Shown: positions 43,491 to 52,395 of the stretch, one piece after another
Layout: each line of letters begins with the position of its first letter
How positions within the stretch are numbered: position 1 is the stretch's first letter
From: Flagellimonas hymeniacidonis
GTDB taxonomy: Bacteria > Bacteroidota > Bacteroidia > Flavobacteriales > Flavobacteriaceae
Length of the DNA stretch: 64,000 nucleotides
Reading direction: 5' to 3'
Assembly (NCBI RefSeq): GCF_008040165.1
Contig: NZ_VRUR01000001.1
Coordinates: forward strand, 308,150 to 372,149
Position numbers and translations under genes: made by a program
Notes under the pieces: generated by a model
What the model was told of the DNA's origin: nothing
Database searches by the model: none
The model's input: only the letters and a program-made list of their open reading frames with translations

Positions 43491-45218
43491 ATGAAAATAA
43501 ATGTCACTCTTTTCGCATTGCTTTTCATGAGCTTTTTATTATACGGACAAGAAAAGCCAAAAACCAGTAAGGTTCTTTTTGAGCCTGGAAATATTTCAAC
43601 AAAATATGTTGAATATGGAGCCACCTTTACTAGAGATGGTTCTGAAATGTACTTTGCCCGAAGTACTCAACAATGGGGCAAAGGAGACATGAAAAGTACT
43701 ATCTACCACGCTTTTTTTGATGGGGAAAAGTGGTCAACACCTAAAATTGCGACTTTTTCAGGAACCTATGATGATAGTGACCCACACATCACCCCTGATA
43801 ACAAAACCATCTATTTCATTTCCAAAAGGCCTTCTGCGGAAAATACCATTTCATCAGATATTTGGAAAGTAAAAAGAAAATCTGGTGGCGGCTGGACAGA
43901 ACCAGAACGTATGCCCAATCCTATCAACTCAGAAAAAAGTGAGTATAGTCCTTGTACTGATTTAGAAGGTAATCTATACTTTGCTTCAGATAGATTAGGT
44001 GGATATGGACAAGGTGATTTGTACATGGTTCCTAACAAAGAAGAAGGACTAAAAAACCCCATCAATATGGGTGATATACTAAATTCAGAAACTGGAGAAT
44101 GGAATTTAGGCGTAAGCGCAGATGGAAACACCCTTCTTTATGAAGCGTCTCAAAGAAAGCAAAATGTCTCTGGCTACGGTGACCTCTATATCAGTTTTAA
44201 AAGGAATGATTCTTGGACCATTCCCCAAAACATAGTAGAGCTGAATACTTCTGGAAGTGATCTATGCCCCTTCTTGGCGGAGCACACTGAACAACTCTAC
44301 TTTACCAGTAGTGATAGTCTTAAAAGTGGAGACACTAATATTTACCATGTAGCATTCGATGCTATTCGAAAAAAGTATGAAAAAACGGCCGAGATTTCAT
44401 TAGTAAGTGAAAAATGCCTTACCAATAATGCTTTTGAGGATAGATATGCTTCGTACTCGCCCGATGGGGAGAAAATCCTATTTGAATCTAACCGAGATGG
44501 TACATGGGAAATTTATCTAATGGATAAAAACGGACAAAATACGCAACAACTCACCTCAACTATTGCCGACAGTAGAAGACCATCTTGGCATCCCAGCGGT
44601 AAGAAAGTACTATTTGAATCGAATAGAAATGGAAAGCAAGAGCTATTTACCTATACTTTAGGAAATGGGAAAACAAAAAGACTTGCTGATAAAACTATTG
44701 AAGGTGAACTACTTTTTGCATCGTATTCACCAAAAGGAGACAAAATAGCGGTTAGTTTAAAACAATCGGAAGACAAAAGCCATATCATCCTGCTCAATCA
44801 AAAGGGTAAATTCTTAAAAAAAATCACCAATAACGAAAAGAGAAATTACTACCCAAAATGGTCATCAGACGGTACAGAAATTATTTATTTTTCCAGAAAA
44901 GACACCAACAACCAAGACGATGAAATATACCGATATAACCTGAAAACAGACCAACATATACGATTGACCAATTGGCATAAACATAATTTTTGCCCATCTT
45001 GGTCAAATGACGGTAAAAAAATAGTCTATGTAACTTCCATGGAAAACACTAGACCGGAAATTTATATCATGGACGCCGATGGGAGTAATCAAATTAGGGT
45101 TACAAATAATAGTAATGGAGAAACGCTTCCCTTTTGGCACCCCAAAGAAAATAAGATATTGGTTACCGCATATAGAAATGGAAACTATGAAATTTGTGAA
45201 CTAGAGCTTCAAAACTAA
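43491..45218 (+). CDS. exported PD40/TolB-like beta-propeller protein
   Basis: From the ATG at 43491 the protein has 575 residues and a signal peptide (MKINVTLFALLFMSFLLYGQ). The mature part is made of PD40/WD40-like blades, for example YASYSPDGEKILFESNRDG, PSWHPSGKKVLFESNRNG, PKWSSDGTEIIYFSRKD and CPSWSNDGKKIVYVTSME. The first half has related blades (EYSPCTDLEGNLYFASDRLGG). Such propellers are scaffolds or binding proteins in the periplasm or on the surface. An in-frame ATG seven codons upstream is possible but weakens the signal peptide. It overlaps the convergent asmA-type gene by four bases. Confidence 0.88.
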   Translation: MKINVTLFALLFMSFLLYGQEKPKTSKVLFEPGNISTKYVEYGATFTRDGSEMYFARSTQQWGKGDMKSTIYHAFFDGEKWSTPKIATFSGTYDDSDPHITPDNKTIYFISKRPSAENTISSDIWKVKRKSGGGWTEPERMPNPINSEKSEYSPCTDLEGNLYFASDRLGGYGQGDLYMVPNKEEGLKNPINMGDILNSETGEWNLGVSADGNTLLYEASQRKQNVSGYGDLYISFKRNDSWTIPQNIVELNTSGSDLCPFLAEHTEQLYFTSSDSLKSGDTNIYHVAFDAIRKKYEKTAEISLVSEKCLTNNAFEDRYASYSPDGEKILFESNRDGTWEIYLMDKNGQNTQQLTSTIADSRRPSWHPSGKKVLFESNRNGKQELFTYTLGNGKTKRLADKTIEGELLFASYSPKGDKIAVSLKQSEDKSHIILLNQKGKFLKKITNNEKRNYYPKWSSDGTEIIYFSRKDTNNQDDEIYRYNLKTDQHIRLTNWHKHNFCPSWSNDGKKIVYVTSMENTRPEIYIMDADGSNQIRVTNNSNGETLPFWHPKENKILVTAYRNGNYEICELELQN

Positions 45219-47908
45219 TTCACCGTATCTTTTTTCTTCTTTTTGCCTAAAAGCCCTCCTAAGATAGATTTTGCCGTATTTTTTACGGGATCTTCCTTGC
45301 TTTCGGAAGAATCCACCTTGGCACTATCCTTCTTTGTGCCTCCCAATAGGGAACCCAAAGCCTCCTTAACTCCAGAAGACTGGGTATTGGTGGAATCTTT
45401 GTCATCATTCTTGAATACATCAGCAATCAAATCTTTGGCTTTATCCTTACCCTCATTTAGCAGCTTTTGCTTTTGAATATCTACCAACTGTTTCGTTAAT
45501 TTAGAAACCCCAGAACTTAAATCTGTACTTACTGTAGGACTAGCATAATTACCTCCGATATTCGCAACAACAGGTATGGTCAAGTTTTCTAAGCTCGAAT
45601 CATCCATTTGGGCTATAAGGTTGTTTACATCGCTCCCCAAATACTTTGCAGGGACATCTAAGGTCGCTTTGTATTGCAATTGCCTATCAAAGGTGTGGCT
45701 TCCATCCACGTTTACCGCTATATCCTTATAGTTTATGGTGAATGGTTTCACTTTTACAGAACCATTCTCAAAGCTCAACGCCGTTTTTAAATCACTCAAG
45801 TCCAAATCCTTGGTGTCTAAAAAGCTTAGTTTACTATCAAAGGCGGATAAAAGCGGTGCGTTTTTAGCGTCTACCTTGGTTGAAAGCAATTCAGCCAACA
45901 GTCCACCCGATATAGTTGCTAGGTTGGGAGTGAAATCTTCTTTCAAATTTCCAGAAATCTTTACATCTGAATTTAGCTTACCCTGCAATGCACTGGCCAG
46001 AGGAGCCAATACTTTAAACAACTCCAAAGAAGAGAAGGACTCACCTATATTAAAATTGTTCATTCCTAAATCCATGTCAAAAGTGGATATTTCTCCCTTG
46101 GTAGAAACAGAACCTGTTACCCCTAAAGTCCCTCCAAAAAGGTCAGATTTCAGGTTTTTTATAGTAGCTGTTTCATCTTTGATTAATAAAGTACCTTGCA
46201 CATTTTTCAGGCTAAGGTTATCATACAACACGGTATTTGCCGTAGCATCAATCGTGCAATCCAAAAATGATGGGATTTTAATTCGCTCATCCTCCCCTGT
46301 TGGTGTGGTGTCACCGCCACCTTCCTCGGCACTATCTTCAACCATAAAGTCGTTTAAAGCAAATGTATTTGAGCTAAGCTTAAAATTGCCTTCTACATTT
46401 TCATTGTTGAATAGAAACCCAAGCAAATTAGTTAGTGTGCCCGAAGCGTTAAAATCCGTACCTCCTGTTTTTCCTTCAAAAGTGTTTAACGTAACCGTTT
46501 GGGGGTTAAAACTAATTGCTGCAGTATTTACCGCGACAGGATTCTTTAGTTCCTCAGAAGCATACTCAAACCCCTTAAGTTCCATAGTCCCAGTAGTCTT
46601 GGTGTTTTGGTATTGTTTATTATCTAAGGAAGCCATGTCAAAAGCAGTGGTAACATCTGCATCTAAAATTCCTTTAAGGTCGTACTCCGAAGGCACTGGA
46701 TACGCTTGAGAAATATTGGCCAGGTTTATCTTTCCGTCCATATGGGCATTTACCTTGGTGTTCCCCATTAAATCTGTGATTCTGGAATTCATGTTGAATT
46801 TATCTTGATCTATGGTGAAAGATAATTTCTTAATATCTACATAAGTGTCCTCTGTTATTCCCGTTTTGTTATTGATCTCCGTATCGATAAAAACATTGCG
46901 TACGGATTTTGGTAAGTCTGGATACTTAAAAGAGGCATTGTCCGAATTTATTTTGATGTTGAAGGTTGGAATATGGGTCTCATCCACAATTCCTTTAAAT
47001 TGACCATTCACTTCAAAATTTCCAGTGGTCTGGACATCTTCGATGTTTTTTGAATATGCTTCTGGAATCACTGCCAAAAAATTCTTGAAATCTGATGACG
47101 GTGTCTTAAAAGTGACATCTACTTCTTGGTTTTCCTCATTCACTTGCACAAATCCATCAAAAACCAATGGCAATTGGTTGATCAAGGCTTTATTTTCCAT
47201 GAAGGAATACTTGCTGTTTTTTAAGTCGATACCAATAATCGCATCCAGAGATAGCTTGTTGTTGTTCAAATATTTAGTGCTATCCATTTCAAAAGAAACT
47301 AACGCATCGGTTAAGGTTTTTAACTGACTGTTTTCTAAAGAAAGGTCGCCCGCACCGGAATGATTCATTTCAGAAATCAACAAATGCATTCCAGTAGCAA
47401 AGTCATCATAAATGATTTCTGTATTGGTAATTTCATAAGAATTCAGTGCCAAAGTGAAGTTATTAGGTGTTTCTTCAACCGAAGGCTGTTCAGTGGATTC
47501 ATCTTCCTGCCCTATATCATAATTCGCATTTTCAGCTTCATCTACTTTAATATGCAATTTTGCTTCATCAAGTTTTAAGCTTTTAATGGCAATTGGGTCT
47601 TCAGCACTTTTAAAAAGCTCTTTAATGGACATTTTCAATTCAATGTGACCCGAGGAAAACAACGTATCGCCTTCAAAAGGGGCTTTATTTACCAATGAGG
47701 TGTTGGTAAGTTGCACATTGGCATTAGGAAAGCTTTTGAGCAAGCTCAAGCTGGCCTCATCAAAATCCAATGTAGCATTGATGTTGTTGTTGACCTTATT
47801 TTTTATGATATCAGCAACCTTACCTTCAAGAAACAAAGGCAAAGCAATAATAAGGGCAACTAAAATAAGTAGGGTTATTCCAGTAATTTTCAGGAACTTT
47901 CGTTTCAT
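45215..47908 (-). CDS. AsmA-family envelope protein
   Basis: The 897-residue protein has one N-terminal membrane helix (ITGITLLILVALIIALPLFL) followed by long repetitive beta-rich sequence with the AsmA/AsmA_2 signature. Examples are KVNNNINATLDFDEASLSLLKSFPNANVQLTNTSL and IKNLKSDLFGGTLGVTGSVSTKGEISTFDMDLGMNNF. Members form long grooves that bridge membranes and affect lipid transport and outer-membrane homeostasis. The C-terminus is Lys/Asp-rich and low in complexity (KKDSAKVDSSESKEDP ... GLLGKKKKKD). It lies downstream of the queuosine transporter on the same strand (37-base gap). Confidence 0.9.
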   Translation of the reverse strand: MKRKFLKITGITLLILVALIIALPLFLEGKVADIIKNKVNNNINATLDFDEASLSLLKSFPNANVQLTNTSLVNKAPFEGDTLFSSGHIELKMSIKELFKSAEDPIAIKSLKLDEAKLHIKVDEAENANYDIGQEDESTEQPSVEETPNNFTLALNSYEITNTEIIYDDFATGMHLLISEMNHSGAGDLSLENSQLKTLTDALVSFEMDSTKYLNNNKLSLDAIIGIDLKNSKYSFMENKALINQLPLVFDGFVQVNEENQEVDVTFKTPSSDFKNFLAVIPEAYSKNIEDVQTTGNFEVNGQFKGIVDETHIPTFNIKINSDNASFKYPDLPKSVRNVFIDTEINNKTGITEDTYVDIKKLSFTIDQDKFNMNSRITDLMGNTKVNAHMDGKINLANISQAYPVPSEYDLKGILDADVTTAFDMASLDNKQYQNTKTTGTMELKGFEYASEELKNPVAVNTAAISFNPQTVTLNTFEGKTGGTDFNASGTLTNLLGFLFNNENVEGNFKLSSNTFALNDFMVEDSAEEGGGDTTPTGEDERIKIPSFLDCTIDATANTVLYDNLSLKNVQGTLLIKDETATIKNLKSDLFGGTLGVTGSVSTKGEISTFDMDLGMNNFNIGESFSSLELFKVLAPLASALQGKLNSDVKISGNLKEDFTPNLATISGGLLAELLSTKVDAKNAPLLSAFDSKLSFLDTKDLDLSDLKTALSFENGSVKVKPFTINYKDIAVNVDGSHTFDRQLQYKATLDVPAKYLGSDVNNLIAQMDDSSLENLTIPVVANIGGNYASPTVSTDLSSGVSKLTKQLVDIQKQKLLNEGKDKAKDLIADVFKNDDKDSTNTQSSGVKEALGSLLGGTKKDSAKVDSSESKEDPVKNTAKSILGGLLGKKKKKDTVN

Positions 47909-47945
47909 AATTTGGGTATTTTATAACAAAATAAGCAAGAAGCTC

Positions 47946-48653
47946 TTAATCTAAGGATATTTCCTCCCCTAATTTTAGGTTAAATCTTTTTCGTAATAGA
48001 TATACGAACAAATAGAGCAAAGGGGTGTCTAAGAGGGCAATAAAAATTTTGAAAACGAAACCACTGATAACCAAACCGTAAAAAAGCTCCCATGAAATCT
48101 CGCCAAAACTGCACAGTAACAGCACCACGGTAAAGGTATCTATGAATTGAGATGAAAAGGTGGAAAAGTTGTTTCGCAGCCACAAGTATTTACCTTTGGT
48201 AACCCTTTTCCAAAAATGATACAGTTGAATATCCACAAACTGAGCCAATAGGTAGGCCATCATGGAAGCAAAAACAGCCACAATGGTGTTTCCAAAAACG
48301 GATTTGAACATACCATCTGAGACCGGTGACCAATCTGTTGCAGGGGCCACATTTGCCACTGTGACTATCAACAATGAAAAGAAGGATGCAAAAATTCCGG
48401 CGATTACTACTTGATTCGCTCTCTTTTTCCCAAATATCTCCGAAATTAAATCCGTAATCAAAAAAGTAATCGGATAAGGTAATATCCCCACCGATATTTC
48501 AAAAAGTGGAGCTCCAAAAATGGTAACATCACCAAAGGGTTGCCAATAAAAGAATTTTTGGAATATAAGATTGGAAACCACCAAGGAGGTGATAAACAAA
48601 GCTCCTAAATATAGGTAGATGGAAAACGCAACTCTTTTATCTTTATGCGTCAT
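47946..48653 (-). CDS. yhhQ: queuosine precursor transporter (YhhQ family)
   Basis: The 235-residue membrane protein has about six helices with the family's LFEISVGILPYPITFLITDLISEIFGKKRANQVV and FRSVFGNT-like region (FKSVFGNTIVAVFASMMAYLLAQFVDIQLYHFWK). YhhQ imports 7-cyano-7-deazaguanine or related queuosine precursors used for tRNA modification. It begins four bases after the sppA stop, so it is probably co-transcribed with sppA. Confidence 0.93.
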   Translation of the reverse strand: MTHKDKRVAFSIYLYLGALFITSLVVSNLIFQKFFYWQPFGDVTIFGAPLFEISVGILPYPITFLITDLISEIFGKKRANQVVIAGIFASFFSLLIVTVANVAPATDWSPVSDGMFKSVFGNTIVAVFASMMAYLLAQFVDIQLYHFWKRVTKGKYLWLRNNFSTFSSQFIDTFTVVLLLCSFGEISWELFYGLVISGFVFKIFIALLDTPLLYLFVYLLRKRFNLKLGEEISLD

Positions 48654-48657
48654 TCCT

Positions 48658-50418
48658 TTATTTAATATTTAGACTGAAAGGCATTTTGGCCTGAATTCCT
48701 TTTTGTTTTGTTAACTGCTTAAATTCTTTTAATAACTGAAAGGCTTCTTCTCCAATTTCTTCCTGAATCAGCGCCTCTCCTATTTTTGACTTTGCCCCAC
48801 CCATGTTCTCCATGAATCGCTCAAAATCTGACTTGTATTTTGGATATTTTCTTATCCCATATTCATCCAACTCTGCCATTTCTGCAGCCGCAGCAATAGC
48901 ATCATCCAAATTGCCCAATTCATCAACCAAGCCATTTTCCTTAGCATCTACACCACTCCAAACCCTGCCTTGGGCCAGGGAATCGACAGCTGCCACACTC
49001 ATATTTCTTCCGGCTGCAACGCGTTCCAAAAAGGTTTCATAAGTATCTTCAATCCCTTCTTGAACCACATTTCTAAACGATTCTGTCATCGGTTCAAACA
49101 AAGAATAATCCACCGAATTCTTGTTGGTTCCAACTTGTTCCGCGTTGATACCAATATTGCTTGCCAATTCATTGGCATTTGGAATGGTACCGAAAACTCC
49201 TATTGATCCTGTAATGGTTGTTGGTTCTGCAAAAATCATATCTCCAGCTACACCAATATAATAGCCTCCAGATGCTGCAACATTTCCGAAGGAAACCACA
49301 ACGGGCTTCTCCTTTTTCGCGAGTTCAATTTCCCTCCAAATAATATCCGAGACCAAGGCACTTCCTCCTGGAGAATCTACCCTTAAAACTATAGCTTTTA
49401 CACTTTCACTTTCTACTGCTTTTTGTAAAGCACGTGTGATGAGTCCCTGTCCAATAAACTCTTTTCCACCTTCTCCGTAATAAATCTCACCCTGAGCATA
49501 CACTATTGCAATTTTGTCTTTTCCGCTTCGTAATTTTTTGTTTTTTGCAACTTGGATGTAATCTTCAAATTCAACATAATTAAGAGTACCATCTTCTCCC
49601 TCCCCCATTCTATTTTTTAGCAACACCTCGTATTCATCAAAATGCAAGTTCCCGTCAATAAGACCCGACTTCACAGCGAAATCCGGGGTTCTTCCACCAA
49701 GCGTATCAGCAATTATGTTCAATCGGTCAACACTCATCCCACGGGAAGTTCCTATTTCGCCCAACATCACCTCCCATAAAGAGGTAATCAAAGCCTTTAA
49801 CTGCTCCCTATTCTCTTGGCTCATGGTATTAGAAAGATAAGGCTCTACAGCACTTTTGTATTTTCCATGGCGTATGACTTCCATCTTAACACCGGCCTTT
49901 TCCTGCAGATCTTTAAAATAGAGCACTTCCGTGGCCAGACCCTTAAAATCCATTGCTCCAACCGGATTTAAATAAAGTTCATCCGCAACACTTGCCAAAT
50001 AATAATCTTTTTGGGTATAAAAATCCGAATGTCCGTAAATGAACTTGCCAGTAGCTTTAAAATCTGATAATGCTTTTCGTATTTCTTGTGTTTGTGCCAA
50101 TCCAGCTTGTAAAAAGCTGGTTGTCATGCTAATTCCTTCTATTTTTTCATCAGTGGAAGCCACTTTAATCGTATGTAAAATATCATCCAAGCCTATTTCA
50201 TCATCCCACAATCCTGCGAAGGGGTCCGTTTCGTCCCTTCCCACATAATCCCTAATGGGTTCGGTAAAACTCAATTCCAAAACAGAATTTGACTTTACTA
50301 CCACTCCATCATCTGCATTACCAATCAATGCGGTAAAGATGACAATCATTCCCACCAATATTCCAAAGGCCACCAAACATCCTAAAATAGCAGCCAAAAG
50401 ATTTCTCAAAAAATTCAT
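48658..50418 (-). CDS. sppA: signal peptide peptidase SppA (67K type)
   Basis: SppA cleaves leftover signal peptides in the inner membrane. The 586-residue protein has an N-terminal anchor (LLAAILGCLVAFGILVGMIVIFTAL) and the double-domain layout of the long form. The general base Lys188 is in IRHGKYKSAVEPYL, and the nucleophile Ser383 in VAASGGYYIG. RVDSPGGSALVSDIIW is typical. It is divergent from the folK fusion and is the first gene of the sppA-yhhQ-asmA run. Confidence 0.95.
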   Translation of the reverse strand: MNFLRNLLAAILGCLVAFGILVGMIVIFTALIGNADDGVVVKSNSVLELSFTEPIRDYVGRDETDPFAGLWDDEIGLDDILHTIKVASTDEKIEGISMTTSFLQAGLAQTQEIRKALSDFKATGKFIYGHSDFYTQKDYYLASVADELYLNPVGAMDFKGLATEVLYFKDLQEKAGVKMEVIRHGKYKSAVEPYLSNTMSQENREQLKALITSLWEVMLGEIGTSRGMSVDRLNIIADTLGGRTPDFAVKSGLIDGNLHFDEYEVLLKNRMGEGEDGTLNYVEFEDYIQVAKNKKLRSGKDKIAIVYAQGEIYYGEGGKEFIGQGLITRALQKAVESESVKAIVLRVDSPGGSALVSDIIWREIELAKKEKPVVVSFGNVAASGGYYIGVAGDMIFAEPTTITGSIGVFGTIPNANELASNIGINAEQVGTNKNSVDYSLFEPMTESFRNVVQEGIEDTYETFLERVAAGRNMSVAAVDSLAQGRVWSGVDAKENGLVDELGNLDDAIAAAAEMAELDEYGIRKYPKYKSDFERFMENMGGAKSKIGEALIQEEIGEEAFQLLKEFKQLTKQKGIQAKMPFSLNIK

Positions 50419-50487
50419 TTAAAAAATTTTATTCTGGGTCAAATATAACCATTGTAGTATTGTTTTGTTTACTTTGTTTTTCTGATT

Positions 50488-51633
50488 ATGGGTCAAATAC
50501 AACAAGCATATCTTTCTTTGGGCAGCAATTTGGGCAACCGCTATCTTACTCTTCAAAAGGCTTTGTTCAGTATTCAGAAAAAGGCTGGAAAGGTTACAGC
50601 AGTGTCTTCCATATATGAAAACCCAGCGATTGGTTTTGAAGGGGATGATTTTCTCAATGCTTGCATCATTGTAGAAACTGAGAAAAGCGCAACTGAATTG
50701 CTCTCTATCCTTTTACAAGTTGAAAAAGATTTTGGCCGTGAACGCAGTGATCAAGATAGCTACCAATCCAGAACATTGGATATCGATATCATTTTATTTG
50801 GAAATGAAATCATTACTACTGAGGAATTGGTTGTACCGCATCCGAGAATGGTTAATAGAAACTTTGTTTTAAAGCCATTGGCAGATATAAGTCCACAATT
50901 CTACCATCCTGTATTAAATAAGGATATTCGAAATCTATTGCAGCAATGTAAAGACAGGAGCAACCTAAAAAAAACATCGCTTAAACTGTATAAAAGTAGA
51001 TTGGAGCTATTTTCAAAACTCCAGTTTATAGCCATTGAGGGGAATATTGGCGCTGGAAAAACAACCTTGTCCAAAATGATTTCCAAAGATTTTAATGCAA
51101 AATTGGTTCTGGAACGTTTTGCCGACAACCCTTTTCTTCCTAAATTTTATGGGGACCAATCCAGATACGCATTCCCATTGGAAATGTCCTTTTTAGCAGA
51201 TCGTTACCAGCAATTTACAGATGACACCTCCCAATTTGACCTCTTTAAAAACTTTATGGTCAGTGACTATGATATTTTTAAATCGCTCATTTTTGCAAAA
51301 ATTACCTTGCAAGATGATGAGTTTAGCTTATACCGGAAGGTTTTTAATTTTATGTACCAAGAAGTTAAAAAACCAGAAATTTATCTCTATTTATATCAAA
51401 ATACGGAACGCCTTTTGGCAAATATTAAAAAGCGAGGTAGGGATTATGAGCAAAATATAGATGTTTCCTATTTGGAAAAAATTAATAGGGGATATTTAGA
51501 TTTTATTAAGGGGCATCCCAATCAAAACAGTATGATTTTGGATTTGAGCGAGTTAGACTTCGTGAACAATCCGGCAGATTACGAAACGGTTTTGGAACGG
51601 CTTGAATCAAGCATTATCTCGTTATTTATTTAA
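50488..51633 (+). CDS. folK: HPPK (FolK) fused to deoxynucleoside kinase
   Basis: The 381-residue protein joins two enzymes. Residues 1 to about 155 are 6-hydroxymethyl-7,8-dihydropterin pyrophosphokinase: LSLGSNLGNRYLTLQKAL, SSIYENPAIGF, RTLDIDIILFGNEI and VPHPRMVNRNFVLKPL. After a short basic linker, about 172-381 is a deoxynucleoside kinase with P-loop IEGNIGAGKTTLSKMI, the ERFADNPFLPKFY segment, FLADRYQQF, and the KKRGRDYEQ lid. One half serves folate synthesis, the other dNTP salvage. No stop or frameshift separates the domains. The pairing appears to be known in Bacteroidota, but a functional link is unproven. Confidence 0.92.
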   Translation: MGQIQQAYLSLGSNLGNRYLTLQKALFSIQKKAGKVTAVSSIYENPAIGFEGDDFLNACIIVETEKSATELLSILLQVEKDFGRERSDQDSYQSRTLDIDIILFGNEIITTEELVVPHPRMVNRNFVLKPLADISPQFYHPVLNKDIRNLLQQCKDRSNLKKTSLKLYKSRLELFSKLQFIAIEGNIGAGKTTLSKMISKDFNAKLVLERFADNPFLPKFYGDQSRYAFPLEMSFLADRYQQFTDDTSQFDLFKNFMVSDYDIFKSLIFAKITLQDDEFSLYRKVFNFMYQEVKKPEIYLYLYQNTERLLANIKKRGRDYEQNIDVSYLEKINRGYLDFIKGHPNQNSMILDLSELDFVNNPADYETVLERLESSIISLFI

Positions 51634-51725
51634 GAGAATTTTTGGAAAATGTTTGCATATAACGAATGGTTTTATTTTATTAGACCTCTCTAATCGAGAA
51701 ACTAACTAACTCAAACTATATGTTT

Positions 51726-51750
51726 AGCCCTGATTTTTCAGGGCTTTTTT
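51726..51750 (+). terminator. terminator after the folK fusion
   Basis: Arms AGCCCTGA and TCAGGGCT surround TTTT and are followed by TTTTTTG. It is 92 bases downstream of folK and overlaps the 3' end of the convergent methyltransferase gene. Confidence 0.85.
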
Positions 51751-52298
51751 GTTTTTTGGGCATTCATTTTGGCCCAAACATCCCAAACCGTAACCCCAGC
51801 ACTTACAGCAATATTTAGGGAATGTTTTGTTCCATATTGGGGAATCTCCAATACCACATCACTGCCTGAAACCACCTCCTGGGAAACTCCTTTCACTTCA
51901 TTTCCAAAAATCAGTGCAACAGTTTTGTCTTCTTCTGGCTCAAAATCGTTGAGCATCACAGCATTTTCCGCCTGCTCTATGGCAATTATCCTTACTGAGT
52001 TGGATTTCAATTCCTTTAAAAGTGCCAAGGTATTTTCTCTATATTCCCAATCCACACTTTCCGTCGCTCCCAAAGCCGTTTTTCTAATGTCCTTGTGTGG
52101 AGGAGTTGCCGTTATACCACAGAGGTATATTTTCTGAATCAAAAAGGCATCTGCCGTTCTAAAAACCGAGCCTATATTGTTGAGGCTTCTTATATTATCC
52201 AAGATCAAAATGATTTTGGTTTTCTCAGCCTTCTTAAAACCAGCTACATCTAACCTTGCTAATTCACTATTTTCTAGTTTACGCTTCATATTTTTCAA
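51738..52298 (-). CDS. SpoU/TrmH-family RNA 2'-O-methyltransferase
   Basis: The 186-residue SPOUT methyltransferase carries LDNIRSLNNIGSVFRTADAF (motif 1), ALIFGNEVKGVSQEVV (motif 2) and LEIPQYGTKHSLNIAVSAGVTVWDVW (motif 3), which form the SAM-binding knot. Proteins of this size methylate tRNA or rRNA ribose. The exact site is not predictable from sequence. Met4 is an equally likely start. It lies between the folK fusion and mutS, on the opposite strand to both. Confidence 0.92.
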   Translation of the reverse strand: MKNMKRKLENSELARLDVAGFKKAEKTKIILILDNIRSLNNIGSVFRTADAFLIQKIYLCGITATPPHKDIRKTALGATESVDWEYRENTLALLKELKSNSVRIIAIEQAENAVMLNDFEPEEDKTVALIFGNEVKGVSQEVVSGSDVVLEIPQYGTKHSLNIAVSAGVTVWDVWAKMNAQKTKKP

Positions 52299-52395
52299 CC
52301 ATTGCCCTTAAAATATCAACAAAAATTCTTGGAGTATTTGGAAAGCGGTATTTTCGTTCTTACCCAATTCACAAAAATAAAAGAATAATATCGCT

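Noticed and set aside
45735..46709. 324-residue rightward frame antisense to the AsmA gene
   Set aside because: It is the complement of the repetitive AsmA coding sequence; the AsmA frame has a proper membrane anchor and family pattern.
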